From contig DAOSUR010000025.1 in the NCBI GenBank assembly GCA_035378985.1, forward strand, positions 1 through 19,579: 19,579 nt of DNA, read 5' to 3'. The position numbers and the translations under genes are program-made. Below the pieces are notes generated by a model, which had not been told where the DNA came from, made no database searches, and saw only the letters and a program-made list of their open reading frames with translations. Source of the stretch: Anaerohalosphaeraceae bacterium. Its GTDB lineage: Bacteria > Planctomycetota > Phycisphaerae > Sedimentisphaerales > Anaerohalosphaeraceae. Positions 6,384-13,931 of this stretch are shown piece after piece (the stretch's first letter is position 1; every line of letters starts with the position of its first letter).

Positions 6384-9257
6384 CTACTCAATCCGGTCAT
6401 ACTGACTCTTTAACTCCAGCAGATGGCCGTACACCGCCTCCATGAACTGCTGCCATACATCAGGATCAATCTGCTTCTGGATCTCAGGGTCTTCTATCCA
6501 GATTTGCTCCAGGAACACGATAGCGGTGGCCAGATCAACAATCTGTTCCTGGACGGATTTTCCCTCCACGGCAGACGGTTCAGGGGTGGTCTCCATTGAC
6601 GAGAACATTTGCCATTCTTCTTTGCCGCGCATCCTCAGCATTTCATCATCGCCGGAGATCATTTGCTGCATGAACACTTCTTCTAAATCAAGCCAGCACG
6701 CTTTCCACAGCCAAGGAGCATTCAGAAGTACTGTCAGATCCGCCAAATCAATCGAATACTTACTGTTTCCGGTTGGATCGAAGTTATACTTATATTTCCA
6801 TTCATACCAGCCGTCAGATAGATTCGGATCAGCCAGATTGGGATCAGCCAGCCAGACAGGGTCATTCGGATCGTGCCCGCGCCATGCTTTTGAAAAGCCG
6901 CTGAACTCATGGAAGTTCACCAGTCCGTCCGCGTTCAGGTCAAAATAGTTTGATGTATCCTCACACTCGATTTCATACGCGCCCCGGTCAACGGCATAAC
7001 CCAAAACGCGGGACCTGTTGTCCATATCCACCTGAGAGTAATTTTCTTGAAGCGTAAGGCCTGAGTCGTGACATGGGCTGTCCAGCATAATTCTGACATT
7101 GTTGGGGTCGAAATAGGCAAACTTCGGATCCGAACTGATGTTGTTGTTGACGCTGTTGGCGTCCTCGATACAACTGTACCAGGCGGCCTGATCCGCGGAA
7201 AACCCTGCGAGGGCAGGCCCGCCGTTATGATAGACAATCGAATTGTAGATTTCAGGCAGTGCTCCGCCGACGCGCCAGATTCCCCTTGTTTTATTATGCG
7301 CGACCGTAACATTTTGTAAATATGGTTGATAGGTTGGGTTCACCATCATAACACCCGCACGGCCTTCGTTAGTCATGTCGCTCTCTGAAATAATCGAGTT
7401 CAAAATGGTCGGAGTTGTGTTTTCGCAAACAACACCATATCGTCCGCTCTGACGCACCCAGCAATTCTCTACTGTCAGTGTAAACCCTTCCCCAATATGG
7501 CGAATGCCATCGGCCTTGTTGTTGCGAATGATGCACCAAGTGAGTGAGATATTCCCGTCTTCGGCATAGAGGCCATACCCTTCATTTTTTTCAATATGGC
7601 AATTGTTGACTGTAAAATCAACACCAAAACCGAAGATGCCATAGCCAATTGGGTTGCTTTCTGTAACTGTAAATCCATCCAGCAACGTTTCATCGCCCAT
7701 TGTTACGACCGTATTGTTACGCTGTATATCGTTGATTTTGCCCGTTAGCGTGGTTTTATACCGCTTGGGATTTCGCAGCCCGAACTCGCTTCCGCCCGCC
7801 TGGAAACCGCCATATACGGAAACGCCTTCCGGCAACACAAAACTGTCTGATGTACTGCTTCCGGGGCTGTAGGTCCCCTGGGCGACATAAATGGAATGCA
7901 CTTGCGCGCATATCGAGTCCCGTGCATAATCCAGCGCATCCTGAAGGTCCAGAAAAGCATTTTGCCAGTTCAGCCCCGTATTGTTGCCGCCGATTGCCGA
8001 CGGGTCCACATATAGCTCCTCTACAATCCCTAGATAGCAGCACACATGTGTATCACGGGAAACCCTGGCGATTAACCTCTCCACGAGGGTCTGGCTGTTC
8101 GGATCGTACACCGTGCCGTATAGGTCAGCCACATTATGCAGGATTTCCCCGGGAACGGCCTTTTCGTTCACCATGACATCCAGATCCACGCAACCGTTCG
8201 TATTGGGGCTGATGTTACCCAACGGCCATACATAGGTGTGCGTATCCTTATCATATCCGGGATCAGGCGGTATCAATGTGAACAGCGGCTGATTGGGATC
8301 GTTGGGATCGCCGAATTCGGCTGTATAGCCGCCCTGCGGATAGTCCACGCCGGCCGGCAGCCGGTCGATGATGAAGGCGTCATATACGGTCTGGCTGGAC
8401 ACATTCGACCAGCAAATCTCGTAGGTGAATTCCTGATAAGGGATGACGCAATCGCTCGAATCGATGCCGTCATCCTTGGAGAACGAAAAGCAGGTGATCG
8501 CTCCGATGATGTCAATCTCGATATCCGGCACGCCCGGACCGACGTTGCAGAACAACTTTCCGCCCGTGGCCGCCGTGATTTCGCTCGCCTGCTGGCACGC
8601 GGGGGGTGTATGATTATTTATACCTGCATAGGGGGTATTCAGGCCGGCGTTGCAGTTCGCTGAATTGAGGGCAAAAACCAGAATCGATTGGTAGGTTAAT
8701 GCGTCAATCGTTTCATCGAGCGTAGGATAATAACCGGGCGGAGGAGACCCGCTCGACCCCGGCTCGTCGCCTGCGATATGACCAGGAGCGTCCCCGGCCC
8801 AGATCAGAATCTTTTGGGCTTCCGCGCGGCCGTTAAAGCCAAGATCGCCGCTGCTTGTCAGCCAGTTGTCTGCGATGCTGACCATCGCCTTCAACTGACT
8901 TTCAGGCGTGTCTCCGCCGCCGTTGGCGGTAAGATCGTTTATGGCAGACAGCGCATCTTGAATGCTCGATGTGAACGGCAGATCCAGATTCACGCCGTAG
9001 GCCTGATAGTTTCCGCCGTCGGCGTAGTTCCTGTAGTCGGCAACGCCGTACAGAATAGTTTCCGGGCAGAGGGAGTTTGCATCAATCGCGGCAACAAGAC
9101 TATCCAAAACCGCCTTGAAATTGTTAAGACCGCTCATGCTGCCTGTCGTATCGACCAGAAACAGCACATCCGTTGCTGCCAAACCATAGGGGCCGGTAGC
9201 CCCCAGCGCTGCATACAGACACCCAAAAACCAGGATGCGGAAATGATGGGAACGCAT
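6384..9257 (-). CDS. Large secreted VWA / beta-helix / dockerin-like protein
   Basis: This is a 957-aa exported protein. The start at ATG 9257 is chosen for its strong SD (AAAGGAG) and signal peptide MRSHHFRILVFGCLYAALGA; the frame extends upstream to 9341 without support. Parts in order: a von Willebrand factor A domain with a MIDAS-like DTTGSMS (residue 36 on) to about residue 240; a DUF11/Ig-like repeat domain (about 265-395, with DRLPAGVDY); a right-handed beta-helix region (about 420-750) opening with YVDPSAIGGNNTGLNWQ and holding many NN/GI turns; an EF-hand/dockerin-like FDLNADGLVNFHEF segment; then a charged helical tail ending LLELKSQYDRIE. This architecture is common in large surface or secreted proteins of Planctomycetota. 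A role in carbohydrate or surface binding is inferred. Confidence 0.8.
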   Translation of the reverse strand: MRSHHFRILVFGCLYAALGATGPYGLAATDVLFLVDTTGSMSGLNNFKAVLDSLVAAIDANSLCPETILYGVADYRNYADGGNYQAYGVNLDLPFTSSIQDALSAINDLTANGGGDTPESQLKAMVSIADNWLTSSGDLGFNGRAEAQKILIWAGDAPGHIAGDEPGSSGSPPPGYYPTLDETIDALTYQSILVFALNSANCNAGLNTPYAGINNHTPPACQQASEITAATGGKLFCNVGPGVPDIEIDIIGAITCFSFSKDDGIDSSDCVIPYQEFTYEICWSNVSSQTVYDAFIIDRLPAGVDYPQGGYTAEFGDPNDPNQPLFTLIPPDPGYDKDTHTYVWPLGNISPNTNGCVDLDVMVNEKAVPGEILHNVADLYGTVYDPNSQTLVERLIARVSRDTHVCCYLGIVEELYVDPSAIGGNNTGLNWQNAFLDLQDALDYARDSICAQVHSIYVAQGTYSPGSSTSDSFVLPEGVSVYGGFQAGGSEFGLRNPKRYKTTLTGKINDIQRNNTVVTMGDETLLDGFTVTESNPIGYGIFGFGVDFTVNNCHIEKNEGYGLYAEDGNISLTWCIIRNNKADGIRHIGEGFTLTVENCWVRQSGRYGVVCENTTPTILNSIISESDMTNEGRAGVMMVNPTYQPYLQNVTVAHNKTRGIWRVGGALPEIYNSIVYHNGGPALAGFSADQAAWYSCIEDANSVNNNISSDPKFAYFDPNNVRIMLDSPCHDSGLTLQENYSQVDMDNRSRVLGYAVDRGAYEIECEDTSNYFDLNADGLVNFHEFSGFSKAWRGHDPNDPVWLADPNLADPNLSDGWYEWKYKYNFDPTGNSKYSIDLADLTVLLNAPWLWKACWLDLEEVFMQQMISGDDEMLRMRGKEEWQMFSSMETTPEPSAVEGKSVQEQIVDLATAIVFLEQIWIEDPEIQKQIDPDVWQQFMEAVYGHLLELKSQYDRIE

Positions 9258-9615
9258 GAGTTTTCTCCTTTCAAAAATAAGACCACCGTCTCTTATTGAT
9301 GTTGCCGCACAGGCCTGGCCAGGGTAAATCCCATTCCGCACCTATTATGTCCGATAATATGTCTCTGCGGCGTGATTCTCTAATAAATAGTCGATGCAAC
9401 CCGCCCCCAGGTTGATTGAAAAAAACATAAATTCTTACTCAAAACTGACCAATGTCCTGATCCTTTTTATGCAACTCTATTTCTCAAGGTTGTATTGCTT
9501 CCAAGGGCCTGGTTTTTGGATACAAATTCCGAAAAAATCTTATCTAGGCCTAATCTGCGATCCATTTCCTGTCCCTGTCTCGGCCCCAATACGAGACCCG
9601 CCTTGTCTATTTTGC
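9258..9615. other. Gene-free leader region of the VWA gene
   Basis: This 358-bp stretch is AT-rich compared with the phage genes. It holds the SD of the VWA gene (at 9262-9268) and an imperfect repeat around TTATGTCCGATAATATG (9347-9363). The small ORFs that cross it lack ribosome binding sites and family features. It also marks the boundary between the terminase/zinc-ribbon genes and the secreted-protein block. I found no copy of the tRNA 3' end here that would mark an attachment site. Confidence 0.4.
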
Positions 9616-9789
9616 TTAACGATAAACCGTCGATTCCCACGTTGTAAACCGCCTGCCGCAGTTGCGGCATTGCCGGCGGCGCATGAGGCGGCTGTCGTGG
9701 GCTGGCCGGGTATAGAGGACCTTGAACTTCCGCCCGCCGCATGCCTTACAGACCAGTCCTTTGGGCGGTTTGACTTTTACGTTCTGCAT
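9616..9789 (-). CDS. 57-aa NrdR-like zinc-ribbon protein
   Basis: This small gene overlaps the 3' end of the large terminase gene by 13 bases (ATG 9789-9787, TAA 9618-9616). The protein has two zinc-binding pairs, CKAC (C14, C17) and CRNC (C41, C44). Between and after them lie DSRLMRRRQC and GRRFTTWE. This matches the zinc ribbon of the NrdR regulator (C-x2-C, then DSR, RRR-x-C-x2-C-x2-RFTT-x-E) without its ATP-cone domain. It is therefore likely a small DNA- or RNA-binding phage protein. Its role could be regulation of late genes, by analogy with other phage zinc-finger activators; that is a guess. No strong SD is visible, so coupling to terminase translation is likely. Confidence 0.75.
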   Translation of the reverse strand: MQNVKVKPPKGLVCKACGGRKFKVLYTRPAHDSRLMRRRQCRNCGRRFTTWESTVYR

Positions 9790-12050
9790 CGCTGCCTGCC
9801 TTTCTGGATCTGGGAAAGCCGTATCCGCATAGGTCGATTTTCCTTGTCATTCTCGGTCCCGAACAGTTTGGCTCCTTCCATGGAGGCCGCCACGCCGCAG
9901 CCAACCAGGCAGTCCAGCCAATGGTTGTCCGGGCGGATGGCCTTCAGCTTCCATTCATCCACTACCCTGTCCCGAGCCATCGTCTGGATGCGGTATTCAG
10001 CTGTTAAATGCTCGGCCAGCAGACGATGGGTGGTCTCATCCCGCCCAAACAGGGATAAACTTCCCGGATCGCCCATGGCCACCGCCAGGCGGGCGTGTAC
10101 AAAGCTCTTCCAGTAGTTGGTGTCGATCAGGACATGCCGAACCGCGCGTTTACCCGCGGTATTGGGAATCCGCCAATGCAGGCCGATCCGATCTCCCTTT
10201 TTGCGTTTGTATTCGGAAAACGGGATGGATGAAGCGCCGACGTATTTCCCATGGCTGGGCAGGACAATCCCGGCAAATCGCGACTGCCTGCAGAACTGGT
10301 AGACTACATCCGTGCTCTGACCCCAGTTGGCATCGATCAGGCAGCGGTCGATCTTCATCTCCAGGCCGTCCTCACGACGGTAAAACCGGCCCAGTTTCTC
10401 CTCGGTTAATTTCTCCAGGGCGTTGTAGATCGCTCCTTCCAGGCCTGCACCCGGCTTTTGCTGGGCAAGGGTCCGCCGGATGTCCCGCAGGGTAAAGTAG
10501 AGCCGTTTCTGCTCCGGCCAGGTGCCGTAATCGACCACATAGCCGGTAAAATCCCGCTCCCAGGCGCACAGCATCCAGAACAGGGCCTTCTGCTGGACGT
10601 CGATAAACAAGGTCAGGAGATTGCATCCGATTGGAATAATGCTGCGGTTGTATTCGTTGAGCTTGGCGGTGATCTCATCGGCATTGAGCATGTCCTCGCC
10701 TTCGGCCTCGAGGATCGGCTCGTTCTGGTACTCGGCAAAGAAGGCCGCCTCATCCCGAATCTTGAGGTTCATGGCGTGCTGGATGGCGGATAGTTCATCG
10801 TCATTGTGACGCTGGGGCCAGGCGACAATGGCTCCGGCATCCATCGCCTCCCGGTTCTGGCGATAGAACTCGGTGGCCTCTGCGCCATCCCCATCGTTCC
10901 GCAACGAATCGGCCCGGATCTGGGCATACCGCGCCCAGAGTTTTTCATGGGTGGGGAAGGCATAGACCATCTTGGTCTTGTCTCCCTGCCATTCGGGATG
11001 CTTTTGACGGTCCAGGATATTGTCGGCCATATCCCCCGGCCGGATGACCGTACAGGCCATCAGGCCGGAGATCTTCTTGCCAGGCCCGGCCATGCCCAGG
11101 ACATCTCCGGCTAAGATTGCTTCCCTGCGCTGGGATTGGGACGGGCTCCAGGCCGATTCGGTGGTCTGGGGATCATCGACCATGACCAGCTGCGGGCGGA
11201 CCACCCGGCCATCCGAGCGGGCATAGTTCTGGCCCCGGATGTCCGAGCCCTTCATCCCGCTGCAGGAAATGACTGCCTCGGAGGCCTTGCTGCCTTTGAT
11301 GGTGGGCAGGACGATCTTGTCGGCGGCCCATTCGATGCGGGTCGGGACCCCATTGTACCTTTGCCCTTTCTGGCGGTTGGTAATCCGTTCCAGGGCGCGG
11401 ATCGGAAAGGTCACTTCCGGGAAGTCCTCATGCAAGAAGTCATTGGTCTCCAGCCAGACCTTGATGTTTTCCAGCAGGTCCTTGGCCCGTTCGGCGGAGG
11501 CGGCGATCAGGCAGACAAACTCCGTGGCCCCAATCAGGGCAGACCACAGGCAGGCCATCTGCATCAACACCGTCTTGCCCGATCCGCGCGGCATGGCCAG
11601 GGCAAACAGGCCGCCCTGAAGGACTGCCTGCTCGATCTTGTCGATAACCTTCCGATGGTCCTCGGACCAGGGCAGGTAGAACACATCCGGGAAATACACC
11701 TCGCAGAAGGTCTTGAAGCTGGCCGTGGCCTGTGCCTTGCGATCGGGATTGACGACTTCCGGGATCTGCCCGATGTCCTGGCCGGCCCGGGCCAGTTCGG
11801 CATTCCGCCGCCGGGCGGCTTCTTTCATCTCCTCGTAGGTGCGTTCCTTTTTGGGCGGTTCCAAGTACCGATGAGTCAGCCAGGCGGCATAGCGGAATAG
11901 ATCCACCGTCCTGGTATCGCCGATGGTATATCCAGCGCGATTGCGATGGCGTCGCAGGGTGCGTTCGTTGATGACCTCGCCAAATCCGGCGGAGTTGAGC
12001 AAGCGTGTCAGCTCGGCGGGTTTCAGTTGGGTTGGATTAATCGGCGCCAC
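9777..12050 (-). CDS. terL: Terminase large subunit (DNA packaging ATPase-nuclease)
   Basis: This 757-aa protein powers DNA entry through the portal and cuts concatemers. The start is the GTG at 12050, which has a strong SD (GGGAGG, 6 bases upstream). The frame also extends to a TTG at 12086 without SD. Residues about 5-60 form an HTH-like domain shared with the upstream 67-aa protein. Walker A MPRGSGKT lies near 153-160 and Walker B LVMVDDPQ near 288-295. The C-terminal half has nuclease-type motifs: LFIDVQ with the acidic residue, LIDANWGQSTDVVYQF, and an ending region DNHWLDC typical of GpA-like large terminases. Length is long for the family because of the N-terminal domain. It overlaps the preceding small gene by 14 bases and the zinc-ribbon gene by 13. 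Confidence 0.9.
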   Translation of the reverse strand: MAPINPTQLKPAELTRLLNSAGFGEVINERTLRRHRNRAGYTIGDTRTVDLFRYAAWLTHRYLEPPKKERTYEEMKEAARRRNAELARAGQDIGQIPEVVNPDRKAQATASFKTFCEVYFPDVFYLPWSEDHRKVIDKIEQAVLQGGLFALAMPRGSGKTVLMQMACLWSALIGATEFVCLIAASAERAKDLLENIKVWLETNDFLHEDFPEVTFPIRALERITNRQKGQRYNGVPTRIEWAADKIVLPTIKGSKASEAVISCSGMKGSDIRGQNYARSDGRVVRPQLVMVDDPQTTESAWSPSQSQRREAILAGDVLGMAGPGKKISGLMACTVIRPGDMADNILDRQKHPEWQGDKTKMVYAFPTHEKLWARYAQIRADSLRNDGDGAEATEFYRQNREAMDAGAIVAWPQRHNDDELSAIQHAMNLKIRDEAAFFAEYQNEPILEAEGEDMLNADEITAKLNEYNRSIIPIGCNLLTLFIDVQQKALFWMLCAWERDFTGYVVDYGTWPEQKRLYFTLRDIRRTLAQQKPGAGLEGAIYNALEKLTEEKLGRFYRREDGLEMKIDRCLIDANWGQSTDVVYQFCRQSRFAGIVLPSHGKYVGASSIPFSEYKRKKGDRIGLHWRIPNTAGKRAVRHVLIDTNYWKSFVHARLAVAMGDPGSLSLFGRDETTHRLLAEHLTAEYRIQTMARDRVVDEWKLKAIRPDNHWLDCLVGCGVAASMEGAKLFGTENDKENRPMRIRLSQIQKGRQRCRT

Positions 12051-12240
12051 CGGCCACCTCCCGGGCCAGAAATGCGGTGTATTCAATCAGGTTAATCCTG
12101 CCTCCATCCCGGACAATTCCAGCCTTTTGGGCGATTGCCAGCACCGCTTGTCCAGAGATAGACCGGCGGCCCGCCTGGCGGAGCAATTGGGCCAGTTCCT
12201 CCACGCTTAAGGCCGTAATTTTGAGCAGTTTTGGATTCAT
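12037..12240 (-). CDS. Small HTH protein, candidate small terminase subunit
   Basis: This 67-aa protein lies just upstream of and overlaps the large terminase. It aligns with the terminase N-terminus: both show the pattern L-x3-EL-x2-LL-x2-AG, then about 12 residues to a helix, then AG, then a stretch leading to L-x2-Y-x-A-x-L. This pattern (ELAQLLRQAG, AGIVRDGGRINLIEYTAFL) looks like a helix-turn-helix with an appended helix. Small terminase subunits bind the packaging site through such domains and precede the large subunit. So it is a good candidate, though much shorter than usual small terminases. The ATG has a partial SD (GGGGTAGA). It could also be a regulator. The paralogy is seen in the sequence; the role is inferred. 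Confidence 0.65.
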   Translation of the reverse strand: MNPKLLKITALSVEELAQLLRQAGRRSISGQAVLAIAQKAGIVRDGGRINLIEYTAFLAREVAGGAD

Positions 12241-12381
12241 TCTACCCCGGGTCCAGAACGGCTAAAAAAATAATGCAAATTCTTTGAAAATAATGACTTA
12301 ATTCCCTTGGATCCGGGGCCAAAAGCCGGTAAGTCATCCCTGGAATTGAACAATAAAAACGCCTTTTTAGGAGACCCAAAC

Positions 12382-12606
12382 ATGGCAAAACAAGATGTAA
12401 AAACCGAATACGAAACCGCCAAAAGCGACATCGCCAACCTGCTCGGATTCTTTGAATGCGAATTGGGCAAAACCCCCAAAGAAATTAATTGGGGCCACGT
12501 CGGGGATTTAAAGCACATCCGCCAGAACCTGATGGAAATCTTGAGTTTCCTGAGCGGATTCGAAGTAAGCGAAATCGAAGATACCCTCCAGGAAACCCGC
12601 CTGTAG
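12382..12606 (+). CDS. 74-aa hypothetical protein
   Basis: The frame is open from 12307, but the start is set at ATG 12382 because AGGAGA lies about 6 bases upstream. The protein is acidic and fully helical by eye (MAKQDVKTEYETAKSDIANL, then a Leu/Glu-rich tail). It contains a WGHVGDLKHIRQNLMEILSFL stretch (residues about 35-55) that may form an amphipathic pair of helices. It has no cysteine pairs or membrane segment. It opens the plus-strand island, with the HARE-HTH gene 47 bp downstream. Similar small helical proteins of unknown function are common next to HTH genes in phages. Function is unknown. Confidence 0.65.
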   Translation: MAKQDVKTEYETAKSDIANLLGFFECELGKTPKEINWGHVGDLKHIRQNLMEILSFLSGFEVSEIEDTLQETRL

Positions 12607-12653
12607 CAGCGTGGCGGAGCGTTCCGGACGAACATTTTTTTGAAAGGACCCAA

Positions 12654-13181
12654 ATGATGAAAACCCAAGACATCCAAATCGGCAGCGTGTACGACCTGAA
12701 GGTCGGCAGGAACACTACGCCCGTGCGGATCATGAAGGCCGCCCAGGAGGGCGGCTGGGAGGCGGTGACGCTGGCCGGCAATAAGCCGGTGGCCATCCAA
12801 TCCGCCGAACGGCTGGTGGGCCTGTACAATCCCAAGAAAGCGTCCCCGTCGGCCCAGGGCGGCAAGGCCAGCCCCAAGCCAAGAAAACCTACGACCCGAA
12901 CCCAAAAGGCCGCCCAATCGAAACGTGGGCCAATGTCGCCCAAGGTCCAACGGCTCTCGGCGCTGGATGCGGCGGTGCGGGTATTGGCGGAGGCCAATGG
13001 GCCCATGACCTGCCGGCAGCTGATCGAGACCATGGCCGCCAAGGATTATTGGAAAAGCGCCAGCGGCAAGACACCAGCCAATACGCTCTGTGCCGCCATC
13101 CTGAAGGAAATCACAACCAAGGGAGATGATTCCCGCTTCCAGAAGGTCGGCCGCGGGCAGTTTGTGTGGGCCCGGAAATAA
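12654..13181 (+). CDS. HARE-HTH domain regulator
   Basis: This protein has 175 aa. The start is one of two tandem ATGs (12654 or 12657) behind AAAGGA; the upstream extension of the frame to 12489 runs over the previous gene and is not used. Residues 1-60 form a small beta domain (IGSVYDLKVG, VRIMKA, WEAVTLAG). A Lys/Pro/Thr-rich linker spans about 62-92. The C-terminus (about 97-175) is a HARE-HTH winged helix: SALDAAVRVLAEANGPMTCR, QLIETMAAKDYW, TPANTLCAAILKEI and a basic FQKVGRGQFVWA wing. These domains bind DNA, sometimes with preference for modified DNA, and are found in regulators and restriction proteins. A methyltransferase nearby makes a link to modification plausible but unproven. 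A terminator follows it. Confidence 0.8.
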   Translation: MMKTQDIQIGSVYDLKVGRNTTPVRIMKAAQEGGWEAVTLAGNKPVAIQSAERLVGLYNPKKASPSAQGGKASPKPRKPTTRTQKAAQSKRGPMSPKVQRLSALDAAVRVLAEANGPMTCRQLIETMAAKDYWKSASGKTPANTLCAAILKEITTKGDDSRFQKVGRGQFVWARK

Positions 13182-13207
13182 CCGATTCGCAGACCTCTTT
13201 TCTCCAG

Positions 13208-13235
13208 AACCCCGGAAATGACCGGGGTTTTTCTT
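13208..13235 (+). terminator. Rho-independent terminator after the HARE-HTH gene
   Basis: AACCCCGG (13208-13215) and CCGGGGTT (13222-13229) form an 8-bp stem with a 6-base loop, followed by a T-rich tract ending TTTTTCTT. It lies 27 bp after the HARE-HTH stop and just before the toxin-antitoxin promoter, separating the two units. Confidence 0.85.
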
Positions 13236-13246
13236 CAAGAATCCCA

Positions 13247-13275
13247 TTGATTTGGGCGATAATTTCGTATATACT
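13247..13275 (+). promoter_or_regulatory. Sigma70-like promoter of the antitoxin-toxin operon
   Basis: TTGATT (13247-13252) and TATACT (13270-13275) are spaced by exactly 17 bases, close to the consensus for a housekeeping sigma factor. The -10 box lies inside the inverted repeat described separately, and the antitoxin ATG follows at 13308. Transcription would start near 13282. Confidence 0.75.
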
Positions 13276-13291
13276 ATGTGTATACGAAATT
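13261..13291 (+). promoter_or_regulatory. Palindromic operator over the toxin-antitoxin promoter
   Basis: AATTTCGTATA (13261-13271) and TATACGAAATT (13281-13291) form a perfect 11-bp inverted repeat with a 9-base spacer. It covers the -10 box and the expected start site. This is the usual place for an AbrB/MazE-type antitoxin, or its complex with the toxin, to repress its own operon. The binding protein is inferred from context. Confidence 0.75.
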
Positions 13292-13307
13292 TGGGAGATT
13301 GGATTGT

Positions 13308-13535
13308 ATGGTCAAAAACCTCATCAAACACGGAAACAGCTACGCTCTGGTCATCGACAAGCCGATCATGGAATTGCTGCAAATCACCCCGGATACAGAG
13401 GTGGAAATCACGACCAATGGCGACAAACTGGTCATTTCTCCGGTTCGTCCGGACAGCAAACAGGCCGAGTTGAACCGGATCCTCCACCAGATCAATGAAG
13501 ACTTTGGCCCGGCCCTCCAGAAGCTGGCCGATTAG
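13308..13535 (+). CDS. AbrB/MazE-type antitoxin
   Basis: This 75-aa protein has its start at ATG 13308, after GGGAG. The frame extends upstream to 13278 through the operator, which is not credible. The N-terminal half is a swapped-hairpin AbrB/SpoVT fold: MVKNLIKHGNSYALVIDKPI, then MELLQITPDTEVEITTNGDK, then LVISPV. The Lys-x-Gly-Asn-Ser turn is typical of the family. The C-terminal half (residues about 50-75) is helical and would wrap and neutralise the toxin. The Doc gene starts 3 bases after its stop, so the two are one operon. AbrB-type antitoxins paired with Doc-type toxins are known, alongside the more classical Phd-Doc pair. It probably binds the palindrome over the promoter. Confidence 0.85.
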   Translation: MVKNLIKHGNSYALVIDKPIMELLQITPDTEVEITTNGDKLVISPVRPDSKQAELNRILHQINEDFGPALQKLAD

Positions 13536-13538
13536 CCG

Positions 13539-13931
13539 ATGGAGATCCGGTTCCTCAATCTGGATGAGGTCTTGAGGATCCATGCCGATCAGGTCCGCCG
13601 GTACAGAGGCAGCGGCCAGATCCGCGACAAAGGACTTTTGGAGTCGGCGGTGGCCATGCCCAGGGCCGGCTTTGGAGGGCAATACGCCCACCCGGATTTG
13701 TTCGAGATGGCCGCGGCCTATTTGTATCATATCGTGATGAATCATCCATTTCTGGATGGAAACAAGCGTACGGGAATCGTCTGCGCGTTGGCGTTCCTGC
13801 AATGGAACGGCATCCGGGTTCAGATCGACAATCCATCGCTGGTCGAGTTTGTCTTGGCGGTGGCTCAAGGGCAAAAGAACAAACATCAAATCGCTCGCTT
13901 TCTTAAACAGCATTCGGGCTCTCAGGACTGA
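13539..13931 (+). CDS. doc: Doc-type toxin (Fic/Doc family)
   Basis: This 130-aa protein has the length of P1 Doc. The active-site loop HPFLDGNKRT lies at residues 69-78, with catalytic His69. Asp73, Asn75, Lys76 and Arg77 make the Doc form (DGNKR) and not the Fic form (GNGR). Doc proteins phosphorylate elongation factor Tu and halt translation, whereas Fic proteins attach AMP, so kinase activity is expected. The N-terminal part (residues 1-45) has the usual Doc features, including RDKGLLESAVAMPRAG. It is coupled to the AbrB-type antitoxin 3 bases upstream. Its last 29 bases overlap the 3' end of the methyltransferase gene on the other strand. It may stabilise the phage or plasmid state, or act in defence. 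Confidence 0.9.
   Translation: MEIRFLNLDEVLRIHADQVRRYRGSGQIRDKGLLESAVAMPRAGFGGQYAHPDLFEMAAAYLYHIVMNHPFLDGNKRTGIVCALAFLQWNGIRVQIDNPSLVEFVLAVAQGQKNKHQIARFLKQHSGSQD

Noticed and set aside
6384..9341. Longer start for the VWA protein at 9341
   Set aside because: The start at 9257 has a strong SD and a proper signal peptide directly after it. The extra 28 residues would bury the signal peptide.
5280..9615. tRNA 3' end as attachment site of an integrated element spanning the secreted-protein block
   Set aside because: I looked for a direct repeat of the tRNA 3' end near 9342-9615 and found none, and no integrase is present in the block.
9467..9742. A 91-aa minus-strand ORF between the terminase and VWA genes
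   Set aside because: It overlaps the zinc-ribbon ORF in another frame. The zinc-ribbon has conserved cysteine motifs, whereas this one is Pro/Arg-rich at its start and lacks an SD.
9777..12086. Longer start of the large terminase at 12086
   Set aside because: That codon is a TTG without SD, whereas the GTG at 12050 has GGGAGG at ideal distance.
12237..13913. A 558-aa open frame on the minus strand
   Set aside because: It lies antisense to the Doc, AbrB, HARE-HTH and 74-aa genes, all of which have SDs and recognisable domains. The translation has no domain or SD. It is a long shadow caused by GC-rich codon bias.
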